Assembly (NCBI RefSeq): GCF_000611645.1
Contig: NW_014013625.1
Location: forward strand, 29,041 to 93,040
Origin: Monoraphidium neglectum
Lineage: Eukaryota > Chlorophyta > Chlorophyceae > Sphaeropleales > Selenastraceae
Direction: 5' to 3'
DNA length: 64,000 nt
Notes under the pieces: generated by a model
Database searches by the model: none
Told to the model about the DNA's origin: nothing
The model's input: the letters and a program-made list of their open reading frames with translations, nothing else
Shown here: in pieces, positions 10,563 to 22,584 of the stretch
Layout: each line of letters starts with the position of its first letter
Position numbering within the stretch: position 1 is the first letter of the stretch
Position numbers and translations under genes: made by a program

Positions 10563-11631
10563 TAAAAGTCGGGGGGTTAATGTAACACACAGCTAAGTTC
10601 TTGCGCTGTGATTTTTATCTTGTGAAAAAAACTTACCAACAGAGTCTTTGATTCTATACTAATCACGCATTTTTTTAATGCACTTCATAAACTTGTTCAT
10701 GAAAAAGTGCATCATCATGAACAAGTTCATTGGACGTGCTTTGACGCCATTCGAGACCATGAAGTTTAAATCAAAGTCCTGCTTCATGAACTTGTTCATG
10801 AAGGCCCTTAGGGTCTAAAAACCCTCGGCCTCGGCCCTTAGGGTATAGGGCCAAAGGCTAGGGCCATCAAAGATGGCACGGGGGTCCCCCGAGGGCCTTT
10901 AGGCCCTAGTGCGCCACGAGGTCCGCCAAAGGCGGCTCCCTACAGTGGCGCGAGGGCCTTAAAGGCAAGGGCCATCTTTGATGGCCCTAGTGCGCCACCT
11001 TAGTGGCGCAAGACCCTCGGCTGAGGACTTAGGGTCACGAAGAGGGCCAAAGGCCCTCGACCTTCGGCCTTCGGCCCTTTAGGTCCTAAGGCCCTGCTTC
11101 ATGCGCCTTAGCGCGTGAAAGCTCTGCTTGAAGCTCTTCAGAGCATCCACAAAAACGGATGTTCTTTAGAACATCAGCGAAAGATTACGAAGGCACATAC
11201 TGCTTAATTTCAGAGACTCCGAACGCTGACGATTTCGTGGTTTCCATCGCAGACATTTATCAGAAAGCAGTTGAGTCATCAAAAAGGGTTCATCAGAAAA
11301 AAAACAAAATTGGAGGCTTCTTCTAGTCTAAAGACCAGAGTATTTCATCTGACATTTTTGCTAGAGTGTTCCTTTGGTTGAGCTTTAAGCGCTCTCAGAT
11401 TTCAAACCCGATTTAGATTAGTGTACTTTCTATGAACGCTTGGCCTTTGAACACGGAAAAAACTCTGGTAGAAACCACAAAGAAATTCACAATAGAATTA
11501 TTCTTAAATTATTCTTAAACTATTCCGCCATTCTGTGCAAACAATTATAGACTTAACATTTAGGGAACCATAAGCAACGAAAAGTTTACGACGGTTCAAA
11601 GCATATTCTTATTTAGCGAATAGTGTCTCTA
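10563..11631. repeat. Spacer: palindromes then AT-rich single-copy DNA
   Basis: TTCATGAAC-type and GC palindromes occupy 10670-11160. The segment 11160-11630 is unusual in being nearly free of palindromes, which hints at a retained function, but I recognise no tRNA, rRNA or conserved protein motif in it. Confidence 0.5.
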
Positions 11632-11787
11632 ATGAAAAAAGAAAAAAACCTAATGCCAATTCTAACCACTTTGACATACTTTGTAGTGTTCTTTAGAATT
11701 TGCTTAGCTTGTCTGCTTTGGTTGTCTGTTTTAATTGTCTTTCTGGGTTTTTCGTATAATAGTGAAAGCGTCAACAAAGTTTCTTGA
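11632..11787 (+). CDS. Short membrane-protein ORF, possibly atp8-like (51 aa)
   Basis: This ORF begins MKKEKN and continues with MPILTTLTYFVVFF then a hydrophobic helix (LACLLWLSVLIVFLGF) and a short polar tail. The MPxLxxxTYF pattern followed by one membrane helix resembles ATP synthase subunit 8. Against this, it lies on the plus strand while all neighbours are on the minus strand, it lacks the usual basic C-terminal tail, and it contains one TCG codon, which I did not find in the large genes. It ends at TGA. I treat it as a candidate only. Confidence 0.25.
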   Translation: MKKEKNLMPILTTLTYFVVFFRICLACLLWLSVLIVFLGFSYNSESVNKVS

Positions 11788-12121
11788 CATATTAGAATTC
11801 AGGTTCATGTTGAGAAAAAACCTTTTTCAAGAAAAGAAAATCTCGTGACAAATTAAATGAAAAGGTGATTTGTGAACAACTGGCGAGTTCTGCTTTATTG
11901 AGAGCTGCTCTGTGCAGCAAAGACCTGAGCTCGCTTTTTAGTTCTTTAGTCACACTTTGTTACTCGAGGGCCATCTTTGATGGCGAGGGCCGCCAAAGCG
12001 GCCCTGTACACGAAGGACATCCTTTATGCGCTCGAGGGCACAAAACCACCGCCTCATGAACTTGTTCGTGAAGCCATGGCTTCATGCCCAACGGCGCATG
12101 ACAGGTTCATAAAGGACAAGC

Positions 12122-15100
12122 TTATGCCCCGACAGTTTTTGGACCTTCAGCTCCAAGATCATCTTTGATGGACGGCTCGAAGATTCCAGCTAACCACTGA
12201 TCTAGCCAAGCGGCGAAACAGAAAGCTAAAAGGAGTCCAAAGAATAATGCCGTGGCTAGTTGACCTAATGCCACAAAAGGGGGTTCCACTGGCTGATGAC
12301 CCAAATAGGTCAAAAGAAGGAAATCCCCAATCAGAGCCCAAGCCAATGCTTTGTGTACTGGACGGAAAAGAGGGCTACGACTGGTTGGTTTATGTAGGTA
12401 AGGCAAAAGTGCCAGGGATACAAACACAAGCCCAATGGCCGCGACTCCCGCCAACTTGTTTGGAATGCTGCGAAGAATAGCATATACCCATACTAGGGTC
12501 AAAATGGAACTCATAGACTTAAAAGGCCATTACGGATGGCCGTTGGTTCGAGGGGGCCAAAGGCCCCCCGGCCCTCGGTCCAAGGGTCGAGGTCCTTTGG
12601 CCCTATAGATCCTAAGGCTTTTAGGCTTTAAAGGAACCAAAAGAGGCGAGGGCCCCTAAGGGGGCCCTAAGGCCAAAGGCCTTCGGGTTCCCCCACGAAG
12701 GCCTCTGACCTTAGGCCACTAAGGTGGCTAGAGGGCCCTTAGGCCCTCGACGAGGGCCGCCTTCGGCGGCTGCCTAGAAGGCCTCTGGCCTTAGGCTCGT
12801 AGAATCACTAGATTCATTGACAGAAATGTCTTTAGAACTTCCAAACTGCCCTCCAAACCGTACGTGAACCTTTCAGCTCATACGGCTTTCTAGTGTCTCA
12901 AAACGTTTCAATTGAAGTTGAAACGCCACTATCAATATGCGAGGGTTATCATAGATGACGAGCTATCAAAGATAGCTCGACATCGAGAATGTCCGAGCCA
13001 TCTTTGATGGCTAGCCACTTTAGGTGGCCCTCCACAACACTTCATTGCTGGTTTCTCTACTGAATTGATTGTGATTTTTATGTGTTTATGGTGCTAGGGC
13101 CTTTAGGGTCTAACGACCCTCTGCCCGAAGGCCACTTTAGTGGCCTTAGCCATCTTTGATGGCCCACACACAAGTCATAGACAAAATTCAACACCAATAC
13201 GTGTTCTGATATTAATACCTATATACTGATTGAACTTTTTTGATGATCTGTCCATGGTGCGGTTATTTTTGATGCTTCGAGGGCCATCAAAGAAGGCTCT
13301 CTAGGCCGTCCTTAACGGGCGGAACATGGAAGATGTTCGAGCCATCTTCGATGGCTAGCTATCGAAGATAGCTAGATATCTTCGATGACTCACCGCTCTG
13401 GCGGCCATTGGGCCGCTTAAGCGGCGCTTTTGGTTCCTTAGGGGCCTAAGGCCAAAGGCCTTCGGGTTCCCCCTCGAGCTCTTGGGCTACTAAGGTAGCA
13501 AGGGCCTAAAGACCCTGGACCCCTTAGGGGCTCTAGAGGGCTTTGTGGCTCTAGGACCAACTTAGTGGCCGGGGGCCCGAGGGCCTTTAGGCCCTAAGGC
13601 CCCTTTTGTTTCCTTTAGGGCCCTAAGAGCCCTCGAACCAATGACCTAAAGAACCACCTTAGTGTCCCAAGGGCTCTAAGGCCCTTCTAGTTCGAGGGCC
13701 TCTTGGTTTTCGCACTGCCTTTTTTGGCCCATGGAACTGTCACCAATTGAGCTTTAGACGTAGGGCATTCCATCAAACGTCCAAACTTTTTAAAAGCTTT
13801 GGACATAAAGCGCAGTTTATGCTTGAGTGTTAATGTGCGAGCACAACTCTTGTGCAAAAGGCGAACAGTAGAAGCAAGACTGTGGCGATTCTCTGCAAAG
13901 CTATAGTATTCTAAAAAATCCACAATGATCCTATTATAATAGCCCAGAATGTCAGAATGTGTTAGATTCTGTAAACGGGTAAGTGCTGTAGGAATCAGAA
14001 CTGTACCATTAGAATTCCATTTTAAAAAACCAAGCGTCACCAGATGGTTCAAAATTTGGGTTGTGGGTGCCAACAGCTTAATTCGTCCTGTTCTAATGAA
14101 ACTCTCTTTCTGTTTGTTTTTGTCCATTCTGTTGGGCCATTTTTGATTGCTTGCGAGCAATCTTCCATTGCCCGTGGGCCATCTCGGATGGCCCAAGGTC
14201 TTGTTTTTCATTTTATGTTGAGAAAGACCCATTCTGTTCATTATGTCGTGATCAGAAAGATTTGTTGGTTTTTGAACAGAAGAACAAATCTCAGCACCCA
14301 AGAAGATTACTGCCTTGTGACTTGGTTGAATGTTAAACGTTTTAGACTTTTCTAGTGGCAAGTGCAATTCAGTTTCCATAAATTCAAGAAGCTTGTCTTT
14401 TACTTTCATAGCTAAACTACGAGATCCATGAACAGAGACTAGGCATTCATGGGAATAACGCACATAACCAACTCGAACATTGTGAAAACCTAGACTGTCT
14501 CTTTCTGCTTTCTCTGGTAAATCTTTAAGCGGAAGTCTGTTCTTATAGATTTTTGTTTGATGTTCAGTAATTGGGCTCAGATTTGTTGTTTTTGGTAGGT
14601 TTTGATGAAGGCCTTTGGCCCTAGGGTGGTCGGCCGCAGGCCGTCTTTGATGGTCCATCAAAGATTGTCTTTGGGCCATTGCCACTTTTGGTGGAGATGG
14701 GTCAAAACCATTGTTTAGACTGTTACAAAAAGCTTCCATGAACAAGTCTAGTGGTTGCAGACAAATATTGTACATCAAAGGGCTAAGACCTGTTCTTTTT
14801 CCTTTCAAAGTTTCCGTAAAACTAGAAGACCCTTTGATCAAGCAACCCGGCATAAAGTTTGCTTTCAAGGCGCTCCTCAACAAAGCCAGTGTTTTTTCAC
14901 ACGCGATTCTTTTGGAGAAAATGTGAATCCAGAGTTCAGAGTCCCTACGCCATGTAAAACCGTCCAAGCAATCACAGCACTCGGACAGGTCTGCTTTGAT
15001 GAACCATTGTGCGCCCTGAAAACCGTACTTTACTTTTTTGAGAAGATTGCGCACACCTTGATCTGGGGTTTGATTCAAATCAAAACTTTGAAAAGTCTTA

Positions 15101-18100
15101 GGCAATCCAAGATTGCCCCTCAAAGATGGCCCACGGTTCACGAACTTGAAAAAGAAGGGTTCACTTTCATAGACAGAGGAAAGAACAAGCTCCACTGCTT
15201 TGAGCACAACTTTGTCACGTAGAGAGATTGTTTCCAAGGTAACTTTGTCTTTTGTCTCTGTTTTGGCAACGCGTTTCTTTTTTTGGCTTGTGCGCAAGTC
15301 CATCAAAGATGGACCTCGTACCGCGGAAAACTGAAATTGGCCCGCCAGCAACTCTTTACCCATTTGTAACATGTTGATCTGGTTTTGGTTGTTCTTCTCT
15401 AAAGCGACTGTAAAAACCAAAGGTTTTTTGTATACGGTTTTAGGTTTCACAAGCTCATAGGCCAGTTTCAGTGTGTCCGGGTCTGCAATGTAATCAATCA
15501 AATTTTCTAATTTGTGGTTGTATTGAGGACCGAGGGCCGGGGGCTTTTGGCCCCCCGGCCCTAGATTGGTGGCGCTCGCATATTGATGCAATTCTAACAA
15601 TCTAACCATCCCACTCTGGCTTCGCCCGGAGGGGATTATGTCAATTGTATTTTTGGTTTGAGTTTCCTGCTTTTCTTGGAGAAGTTTTTTGTTCTCTAAT
15701 ATAAAAGCTCGCTTGCCATAGTGCTTTCGCTCTTTAGGCAATGCCAAAGTTCCCTTGGTTTCGCCAATGTTCAGGTTAGACCCCTGCAACCGAATCATCT
15801 GGATTTGGCGAGGGTCTAGGGCCAAAGGCCCTCGGGTAAACCCCCGGGCCACCAAAAGTGGCCCGAAGGCCTCCGGCCTTAGGGCCGCTTCGGCGGCCCT
15901 CCCGGCCCTTTGGGCCATTTTAGATGGCGCAAGGGCCATTAAAGACGGACCTCGTAGCAAGATTATGCTTTTGGAGCAAAAAACAACTTCGCTCCAAGAG
16001 TTTTGTGCCAAGATCTGAGAGATGTCACATAGGTGTACTGTATTTAGAGTCTTTACACTTTCTGGAAGAGACTCATCACCTACCAAGCCTCTCACAAGAA
16101 GTAGGGCAAGGATCCATGGTATGATTGTGTGGCTGTGATTCAGGTTCATTATCTTAGCCATACTGAACGTAACTTGCGTGCACTTTTTGCCAGAACCTTC
16201 CTGGCTTATGCCGCTTTCTTCTCCGCTTCGAAATGCAATGTTTCCAATGCCTCTCGGGAGAAGTGTTTTACAACACACAATCGGAGACACCTTATGAACT
16301 TGTTCATGAAGATACACACCTAATACGATTGTGAACACAGTGATGTTGAGCAATTCATGCCAACGAAACAAAGAGGGCTTTGGCACGCAAAAGTACCATT
16401 CAGGCACGATGTGTGCAGGGGTAGAATAAGGGTTGGCCGGAATGTTGTTGTCCGGGTGGCCAAGGGCTTCAGGATAAAAACTTACAAGCCACGCAGCCAC
16501 GGCTGCCAAGACCAAGGTTGCCACTAGGTCTTTTACATAGTAATAAGGATAAAAATCCACTAAATCGGTTTGGGATGTGATTCCCAATGGGTTGGTGGAA
16601 CCGTACTGATGCAAAGCGGCCAGATGGGCAAGGCTTAGAGCGGCCAGAATAAACGGGAACAGGTAATGAAAGCTATAAAAACGGTTCAAAGTAGGGTTGT
16701 CTACAGAGAAGCTTCCCCACAACCAACCCACAATGGATGTTCCTACCACTGGCAATGCGCTTGCCAGGCTTGTGATGACTGTTGCACCCCAAAGAGGTAG
16801 GGGTCAGAAGGATTTCCTTGGGGTTGAATGTTAGTTGTGGCCCTTAGGGCGAGGGCCGCCAAAGGCGGCTTCCTAGAGGGCCACTTAGGTGGCGAGGGCC
16901 CCTAAGGGGCCCCGGGGGGCCTCCGGCCCTCGTGAGACACCTTAGTGTCGAGGGCCTTTGGCCCTAGACTCCTAAGGGGTCGAGGGCCAAAGGCCCTCTA
17001 GGGCCACCAAAGTGGCCCTCGCGGCCGCTTAGGCGGCCCCTCGCCCTCCGCGCCATCATCCTCCAGAGGTGGTGATGGTGCAGGGTTTCTTTGGTTATTA
17101 CCCTTTAGGATTTCAAACTGCCCTCAGAACCGTACGTGAATCTTTCAATTCATACGGCTCGCCAGAATGTTAAAGGTCGGTTATTAGTATTATGGTGGTG
17201 AGAATTTAAGTTGACATATGTTTGTTCAGGTCATATGAATCAATCGGGTTTCGGTTTTGTTTCATTCTTCTTGTTGTGCTTGTTGGTGACTAACTTCTTT
17301 AGCCCGGTTTAAAAGGCAATGCGTTCTTCATTAGAGAGCTTGTTATCATGTAATGCCATGTGATGGGTTCTGCATAAAGGAACCTGTTTACGGTTGATAA
17401 CGGCCATTTGGGTTGCGAACCAATCCAGATGAGTACGCTTTTTAAGTTCTCGCAGTTTTCGGACGTGGTGTATTTCGACGGGGGTCGTTACACAGATTGT
17501 ACAGACCTTGAAGAGATTGGATTTGGTGAATTTTTTTGTTCGGTTTTGATCGATAATTTCTTGTGGTTTGGGAGGATTAAATCGAAATACAACGTTACGT
17601 TTCAGGGTTTGGGGGATCTTTAATTGGGTCCCAGTTTTGGGGTCTCTTCAGTTTGGTCCGAATTTACTGAGGGTGATGGATATGTGTTTAAGTTTCTATT
17701 TTTTTGTTAGAGTTAATGCGCAGCCGTATTTTAGGCCTAAGATGCAGCTCCATAAATCAGAGCGATTGTTAGCGAAAGTGTAATAGTTGATGATCACGCT
17801 GATTATGGATTGGTAGTATTGTAGGATGGAAGCGTGTTCGAGGTTGATGACGCGGTTAAGGGCGGTTACTCGGATGCTGAATCTGTCTTTATCATATTTC
17901 ATGAATCCTTTTTCCATTAGTGGGCGTTTTAATTTCATGGTGGGAGCTCCGAGGCTAATGTGTATAGAAATTCTTTTTTTGTGTCCGTGTACATCTGTGT
18001 TTACTGGTTTGTTTTTTTTAAGTATACGATTTAAGATGAAGGCTCCTAAGAAAATTGGCTTTTTGATGAAGTGCGTTAGTTTTGTTTTTTCTTCGCTAAG

Positions 18101-21100
18101 GTCCAGTTTAAGTTTATCAGCTAGGAAATCTTGAACTTTGTTTAGGATTTCTACCGCTAATCGGCGGGGGTCTCCAATAGCAATCACGAAATCGTCCGCG
18201 TATCGTAGGTAGTGGAGTCTTAAATATTTGGGGTCCATATAGTCTTTAGTTGGTGTCTGTCTTAACATCGTACGTAGCACACGGCTTTGTTTAATATTGT
18301 GGCCCCATTTCTTAAGTTGATATAGAATTTTGTTGTATGTGGGGTTTGTTCTACGGTATTTTCCTTGGTCGATTTCCAATTTTAATTTCATGATGAACTC
18401 GTCCAATTTATGTAAGAAAACGTTACATAGCAAAGGGCTCAGAATGCTTCCTTGAGGTGTCCCCTCTTCGCCGGAGCTTACCCATTTTCCTAGGTCAATA
18501 TATCCAGCTTTAATGGCGGATTTGATCAGTGTTAGGGTTTTTTGGCACCCAATTCTTTCGGACAGGAATTTTAAGAGAAGGTTGTGATTGATAGAATCGA
18601 AGCATTTTTTGATGTCTCCTTCAATTACCCATGTTGTTCCCTGAAATTTTTGGTGGACTATTTGGAGGGCTGTGTGTGTTCCTTGATGCGCTCAAGACGC
18701 ATCAAGCAGGGCCTTGATGCGCTCAAGACGCATCAAGCAGGGCCTTGATGCGCTCAAGACGCATCAAGCAGGGCCTTGATGCCCTTGGAGGGGCATCAAG
18801 TATTCCCTCGACCTGGTCGAAACCCGTGGGAGCCATTTAGGAAAATTTCCTCGTAGATTTTTTCTAGTACCATTTGCAATGCCTTTTGTACGATTTTGTC
18901 TGTTTAGGGCCTAAAGGCCTTGGGCTACTAAGGTAGCCCGAAGGCCTCCGGCCTTAGGGCCGCTTTGGCGGCCCTAGAACGCTGATTCTTAAGGAGCGTT
19001 TAATGATTTTGCCGGGTTTGTTGATCCATACCCGCCTTCCTGGGCGGAATTCGTATTCTCCTCGCCTGAGCTGATTCGCGAGGTGTTTAAAGAATTGGAG
19101 ATTAATTCCATCGAGGGTTTCATCACTGGACCCCTTAGTCATGTTGCCCGGGTTAGGCTTAATTAGCTCGTAGACTTGGATCAGTAGTTTGAAGTCGCTG
19201 ATTTTTTGGATAAGGTCGTAGTGTCGTTTCTCGTCACTAGTTGCTTGGTCGAGGATAAATTGCAATTTGGCGACTCCAACCTTTTTCATAAGTTCTTTGT
19301 GTTCTCTGATTTTATTTTTTGCCTTGCGAATCAACTTCGTGCCGTAAGGCAGGACTTGAGTCCGGTTGACAAAAAAGTACTTAGCCAGACCGACGGGTAC
19401 AATAGTAACCTGGCTTTAGACCAAGGCACAATACACAGAAGCAATAAAAGTCATAAATTTTTGTTTTTGTTTAGGGTCTCTGTTTAGTGGATGTGTTTGC
19501 TTTCTTTTTTTTTATATATTTTTTTCACATGTCTTTTCTCGTTTTATGTTTCTTATTATTTTTTTTTATTTAATAACCTCTACTTAGACAGAACACATCG
19601 CCGCCCCTGTACCTGGTGGCTAACGGGGCCTTAGGGCCTGAGGGCCCTCGGGGGGGGACCCCGGCAGCCGCGAGGGCCACTTTGGTGGCCCTAGAGGGCC
19701 GCCAAAGGCGGCTGCCTCGCGGCCCTCGCGAGAGCCCCCTTACCTTAAGGGCTCTAGGGACCCCTTAGGGGTCGAGGGCCTAAGGGCCCTCCGGGCCACC
19801 TTAGTGGCCCACGGGCCACCAAAGTGGCCCTAGAACCACCGGGGCTTCATGGTTGCTTGCCTTTATGTAGTTAACGATTCCTGCTTTTCTTTGGGAGCAC
19901 AGGTCTTATTCTGTGCGGGTGCCGTTACTCACCATTCTCCCTAGTATTAAAGCTCCGTTCCCTGTGTGACTTTGGTTAGTTTCCAAGAAATATTTTTCTG
20001 GAAGCTCATTTGCTAGATATCTAGTTTCTCATAAATATATTTCCATGAACGAATTCTAGGGCATGTATTAGTTGATATCCAGTATCATACAAATCTTCAC
20101 AGGCAGTCCCGCAGTTCCGTTATTTATGCAAAGTGTTGATTTAGGCTCCTGTAGATCTTAACCAGCCTGCTAGGTGGCTCCTGTGCACTAATCTTCGCGG
20201 GGCTCTCCTCAGATGTCGAAAGGGAGCTCACATGCCACATAATTCCTAAGGTGAGTTATGAATTATTGCGGGGGTCTATGACGGATGACGTATTTCAGGT
20301 TTATTTTTTTCATTTATTGGCCATGTCAACTTTAGCTTGCCAGAGGTTCCATTTGCTGGACTATAGGGGTATCTCACCACCCCCATCTCGGCTTTCAATC
20401 CCGCTTCGAATTCCATTTTAATGGCATTCTGGGATAGTGCTTTACTACAAAGTTTTTATTTTTTAAATAAAAGCTTGCGAAGATGATGTAGGTGATTTTT
20501 ATTCACGGCATAAATAACAGCACTGCGGCGCACACATCTGCCCCCAGGGTAACACATAACCAATGAAGGCGGTCAAAATCATTACTAGAAGAATAACAAT
20601 TCCTAATAACCACACCAGTTCACGTGGTTGAGCGTAACTGGTGTAATAAAGACCACGAAACAGGTGCATGTAGACTACCACAAAGAACAAGCTTGCGCCG
20701 TTGGCATGTAGATAACGTAATAGCCAACCATTGGAGAGATCACGCATAATATGCTGAACGCTGTGAAAAGCAAGATCCACGTGTGCTGCATAATGCATGG
20801 CTAGAAAAACACCTGTTGCCATTTGGTAGGGGTCAGGAGGATGTCCTTGGGGTGTCGTTTCCATGCTATGCATGGTCGAACTCATTGGGGCTAAGTCGGC
20901 CCGTAGGCTGCTTAGGGTATCCGCCCTTTAGAATTATCAAGCTGCCCTCAGAACCGTACGTGAACCTTTCAATTCATACGGCTCGCCAGAATCCTAATCT
21001 GAGGTGTATAAGTGATATGTTTTTATGTTATTTTCCTCAACTGAGACAGAACATGCCGCCGCCCCCTTTCCTAGTGGCGAATGGGGCCAGAGGCGAGAGC

Positions 21101-22040
21101 CCTCTTAAGGGCTCTAGAAGGCCGCCCAAGCGGCCTTAGAACCACCGGGGCTTCATGGCTACTTGTCTTTCGTTGTTAGTTTTTCCTGCTCTCCTTCGGG
21201 AGCACGGGTTAACCTGTGCGGATGGAATTACTCACCATTATCCCTATTTTTATCAGAGCTCCGTTCCCTGAGAAACTTTCGTTTATTCCTTGGACATGTT
21301 CAAGGTATTGTAATTGTTTGGTAAGTAGTATCGTGTCCGTGTGTTTTTCAAGAACGTCTTCTTGATAGTTTATTAGTAAGATATCTATTATCAATCAAAA
21401 ACCCTCAGGCAGTCCCATCAGTTCCGTTATGCATGCAAAATGTTGACTTAGGCTCCTGTATATCTTTCCCATCCCGCTAGGTGGGTCCAGATTCACTTAT
21501 CTTCGCGGGGCTCTCCAGTTTTACGGAAGAGGGGCCCATGTGTCTTCCAATCTCTAAGGCGAGTTATAGATTGGAGCGTGCCTTTATCACGGACGATATA
21601 TTTCCAGGTTTATTTTTTTTTTTTATACATTTTTTTAGCCATATCAACTTTAGCTTGCCGGGGTTTTCTGTTTTGGAGATTTTCTCGCTCGTTCCCCCCC
21701 CTCGGCTTTCATTCCCGCTTAGGACTCCGTTATTAGGCGGCATCCCGGGAAAGCGCTTTACTGCAAAAAGAGTTAATTTTGAGTTATTTATTTTCTTTTT
21801 TTTCTATTTTTTTGTTATTTTTTTTTCTTTTGCGAAGATTGTGCAGATGGTTATTTCTCCCACGGCATGAATAGCAGCACAGCGGCGCACTAAAACTAGG
21901 CAAAGGCCTGCTAGAACTCCCCAATTCCAGTTTCCACTTAGGTTAGATGGAGTTGGATAGGTAATCAGATGGGTTTGCACTACGGATAGAAGCGGTTGTG
22001 CCCAAAGGCTTACACGGAAAGAACGAACAGAGGCTGTCAT
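12122..22040 (-). CDS. cob: Apocytochrome b, four exons (complex III)
   Basis: cob is the membrane cytochrome b of complex III and carries two hemes. Exons on the minus strand are 22040-21891, 20825-20534, 16796-16389 and 12492-12122. Together they make 1221 nt, exactly 407 codons including TAA. The joins read [34 protein letters not shown] and [19 protein letters not shown], all as expected for the family. The quinone-site PEWY motif and the heme-region segments are visible. The first two introns have canonical ends; the third begins GCGTG and ends CCCTAG, so its borders are set by protein homology and could shift a few bases. The product is 406 aa, with a slightly long C-terminal tail. nad6 lies upstream on the same strand. 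Confidence 0.93.
12493..16388 (-). mobile_element. Group II intron cob-i3 with maturase ORF
   Basis: This 3.9-kb intron interrupts cob between PEWYF and LWVYA. Domain V is at about 12846-12890 (minus strand), with GAAAGCCGTATG and CGTACGG arms. About 350 nt of palindromic sequence lies between domain V and the exon, so domain VI and the 3' tail are expanded. The ends (GCGTGCC at the 5' side) deviate from the GTGCGC start of the sister introns. It encodes the maturase-like ORF at 13687-16388, which is in frame with the upstream cob exon. Confidence 0.82.
13687..16388 (-). CDS. Intron-encoded RT-like maturase with degenerate catalytic motif
   Basis: This ORF continues in frame from cob exon 3, as in many fungal and algal group II intron proteins, and runs about 900 codons into the intron. 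RT features: [26 protein letters not shown] (first catalytic Asp kept), [15 protein letters not shown], and [17 protein letters not shown] in place of the YADD motif. The two adjacent catalytic aspartates are thus replaced by Ser-His-Glu, so reverse transcription should be lost. A thumb/X maturase domain follows ([20 protein letters not shown]...[20 protein letters not shown]). There is no HNH domain. Palindrome-encoded inserts ([31 protein letters not shown]) interrupt less conserved parts. I found no TCA in the frame, so it is probably still translated as a splicing factor. Confidence 0.82.
17309..19334 (-). pseudogene. Group II intron reverse transcriptase/maturase with HNH domain, broken by repeat insertions
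   Basis: In minus-strand order the pieces are as follows. The N-terminal region ([22 protein letters not shown], then [21 protein letters not shown]) is at 19334-18980. RT motifs [17 protein letters not shown] and GSHGFRPGR follow at 18900-18805, then [25 protein letters not shown] and [11 protein letters not shown] down to about 18180. The X domain ends near 17700, and an HNH part lies at 17560-17309 ([14 protein letters not shown]...[11 protein letters not shown]). The catalytic YADD and the HNH Cys/His residues are intact. Palindrome clusters at about 18904-18978 and 18682-18800 interrupt the RT at conserved positions and bring stops, and a frame change separates X from HNH. It is therefore a recently killed mobile intron protein. 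Confidence 0.85.
18682..18800. repeat. Three tandem 31-bp palindromic units inserted in the RT gene
   Basis: A 31-bp unit containing the palindrome TTGATGCGCTCAAGACGCATCAA is repeated three times, followed by a related TTGATGCCCTTGGAGGGGCATCAA unit. It splits the RT between FRPGR and HTALQIV, which are normally about 3 residues apart. Confidence 0.88.
20826..21890 (-). mobile_element. Group II intron cob-i1, ORF-less
   Basis: The intron is about 1.07 kb, starts GTGCGCCGCTGTGCTG and ends CTCCTGACCCCTAC. Domain V is at 20942-20986 (minus strand). It has no ORF and represents the compact form of the family; atp6-i1, cox3-i1 and the rns intron are its close relatives. Confidence 0.9.
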
Positions 22041-22584
22041 AAAAAATTAAAAGGGCGCTAGGGCCTAAAGGCCCTCTAGAGCCCCTTTGGTTCCTCTGAG
22101 GGCTTTTAGGCCCTCGAACCAACGGCCCCTAAAAAGGCCCTAAGGCCAAAGGCCTTCGGGCTCTCGGGGGACCCCTAAAAGGTCGGGGGGGACCCCTTTG
22201 GGGGTCCCTCGCTGGTTTTTGCTTTTGGCAAAGGCGCCAGAGTGTTTGTTTTGGTCTAAAGACCAAAATGTGGCTCTGACATTCATGTTAAAGTATTTTT
22301 TCTGGCAAGAATGCTAGAGTATTTCTTTTGGGTTATGGTTTCACATACAACATTTGAGAGCACTCTGAGAGTTTTGCACTGGCTTCAATTCAAAGCCAGA
22401 CGCCATCAAAGGTTGTGCTTTGCTTTTTGAACAACATTAGCTGTGCTGTGTTTTTTGAACACTTTTGTGAGTGGTTGATTTTTGGAACACTAAAAACCGT
22501 GCTTTGTTTTTTGAGCAGTGCTCTGTTTTTTAAGCAGTGCTCTATTTTTTGAGCTGTGCTCTATGTAAACGTCTTTGCTTGTGT
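22041..22584. repeat. Spacer cob-nad6
   Basis: GC palindromes fill 22050-22210. The rest (22210-22584) is AT-rich and repeats short words such as GTGCTTTGTTTTTTGA and GTGCTCTGTTTTTTAA. No gene is visible. Confidence 0.55.

Larger units (their letters stand above)
16797..20533 (-). mobile_element. Group II intron cob-i2 with broken RT-X-HNH gene
   Basis: This 3.7-kb intron begins GTGCGCCGCAGTGCTG and ends TTCTGACCCCTAC. Domain V lies at 17118-17162 on the minus strand. It carries a full group II intron protein layout (RT, X, HNH) that is now interrupted. Segments homologous to other introns of the family can be seen around 19920-20300. Confidence 0.88.

Noticed and set aside
11160..11460. Possible 5S rRNA or LSU piece
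   Set aside because: A few words (CCGAACGC, CGTGG) looked suggestive, but no 5S or LSU conserved block could be aligned on either strand.
14755..15222. Plus-strand ORF opposite the cob-i3 maturase
   Set aside because: It lies entirely antisense to the RT-like frame, which has real domain matches.
18682..18800. CRISPR-like direct repeats
   Set aside because: The units are contiguous without spacers, palindromic throughout and sit inside a mitochondrial RT gene.
12122..22040. Trans-splicing of cob
   Set aside because: All four exons are collinear on one strand and each intervening intron is complete, so ordinary cis-splicing suffices.
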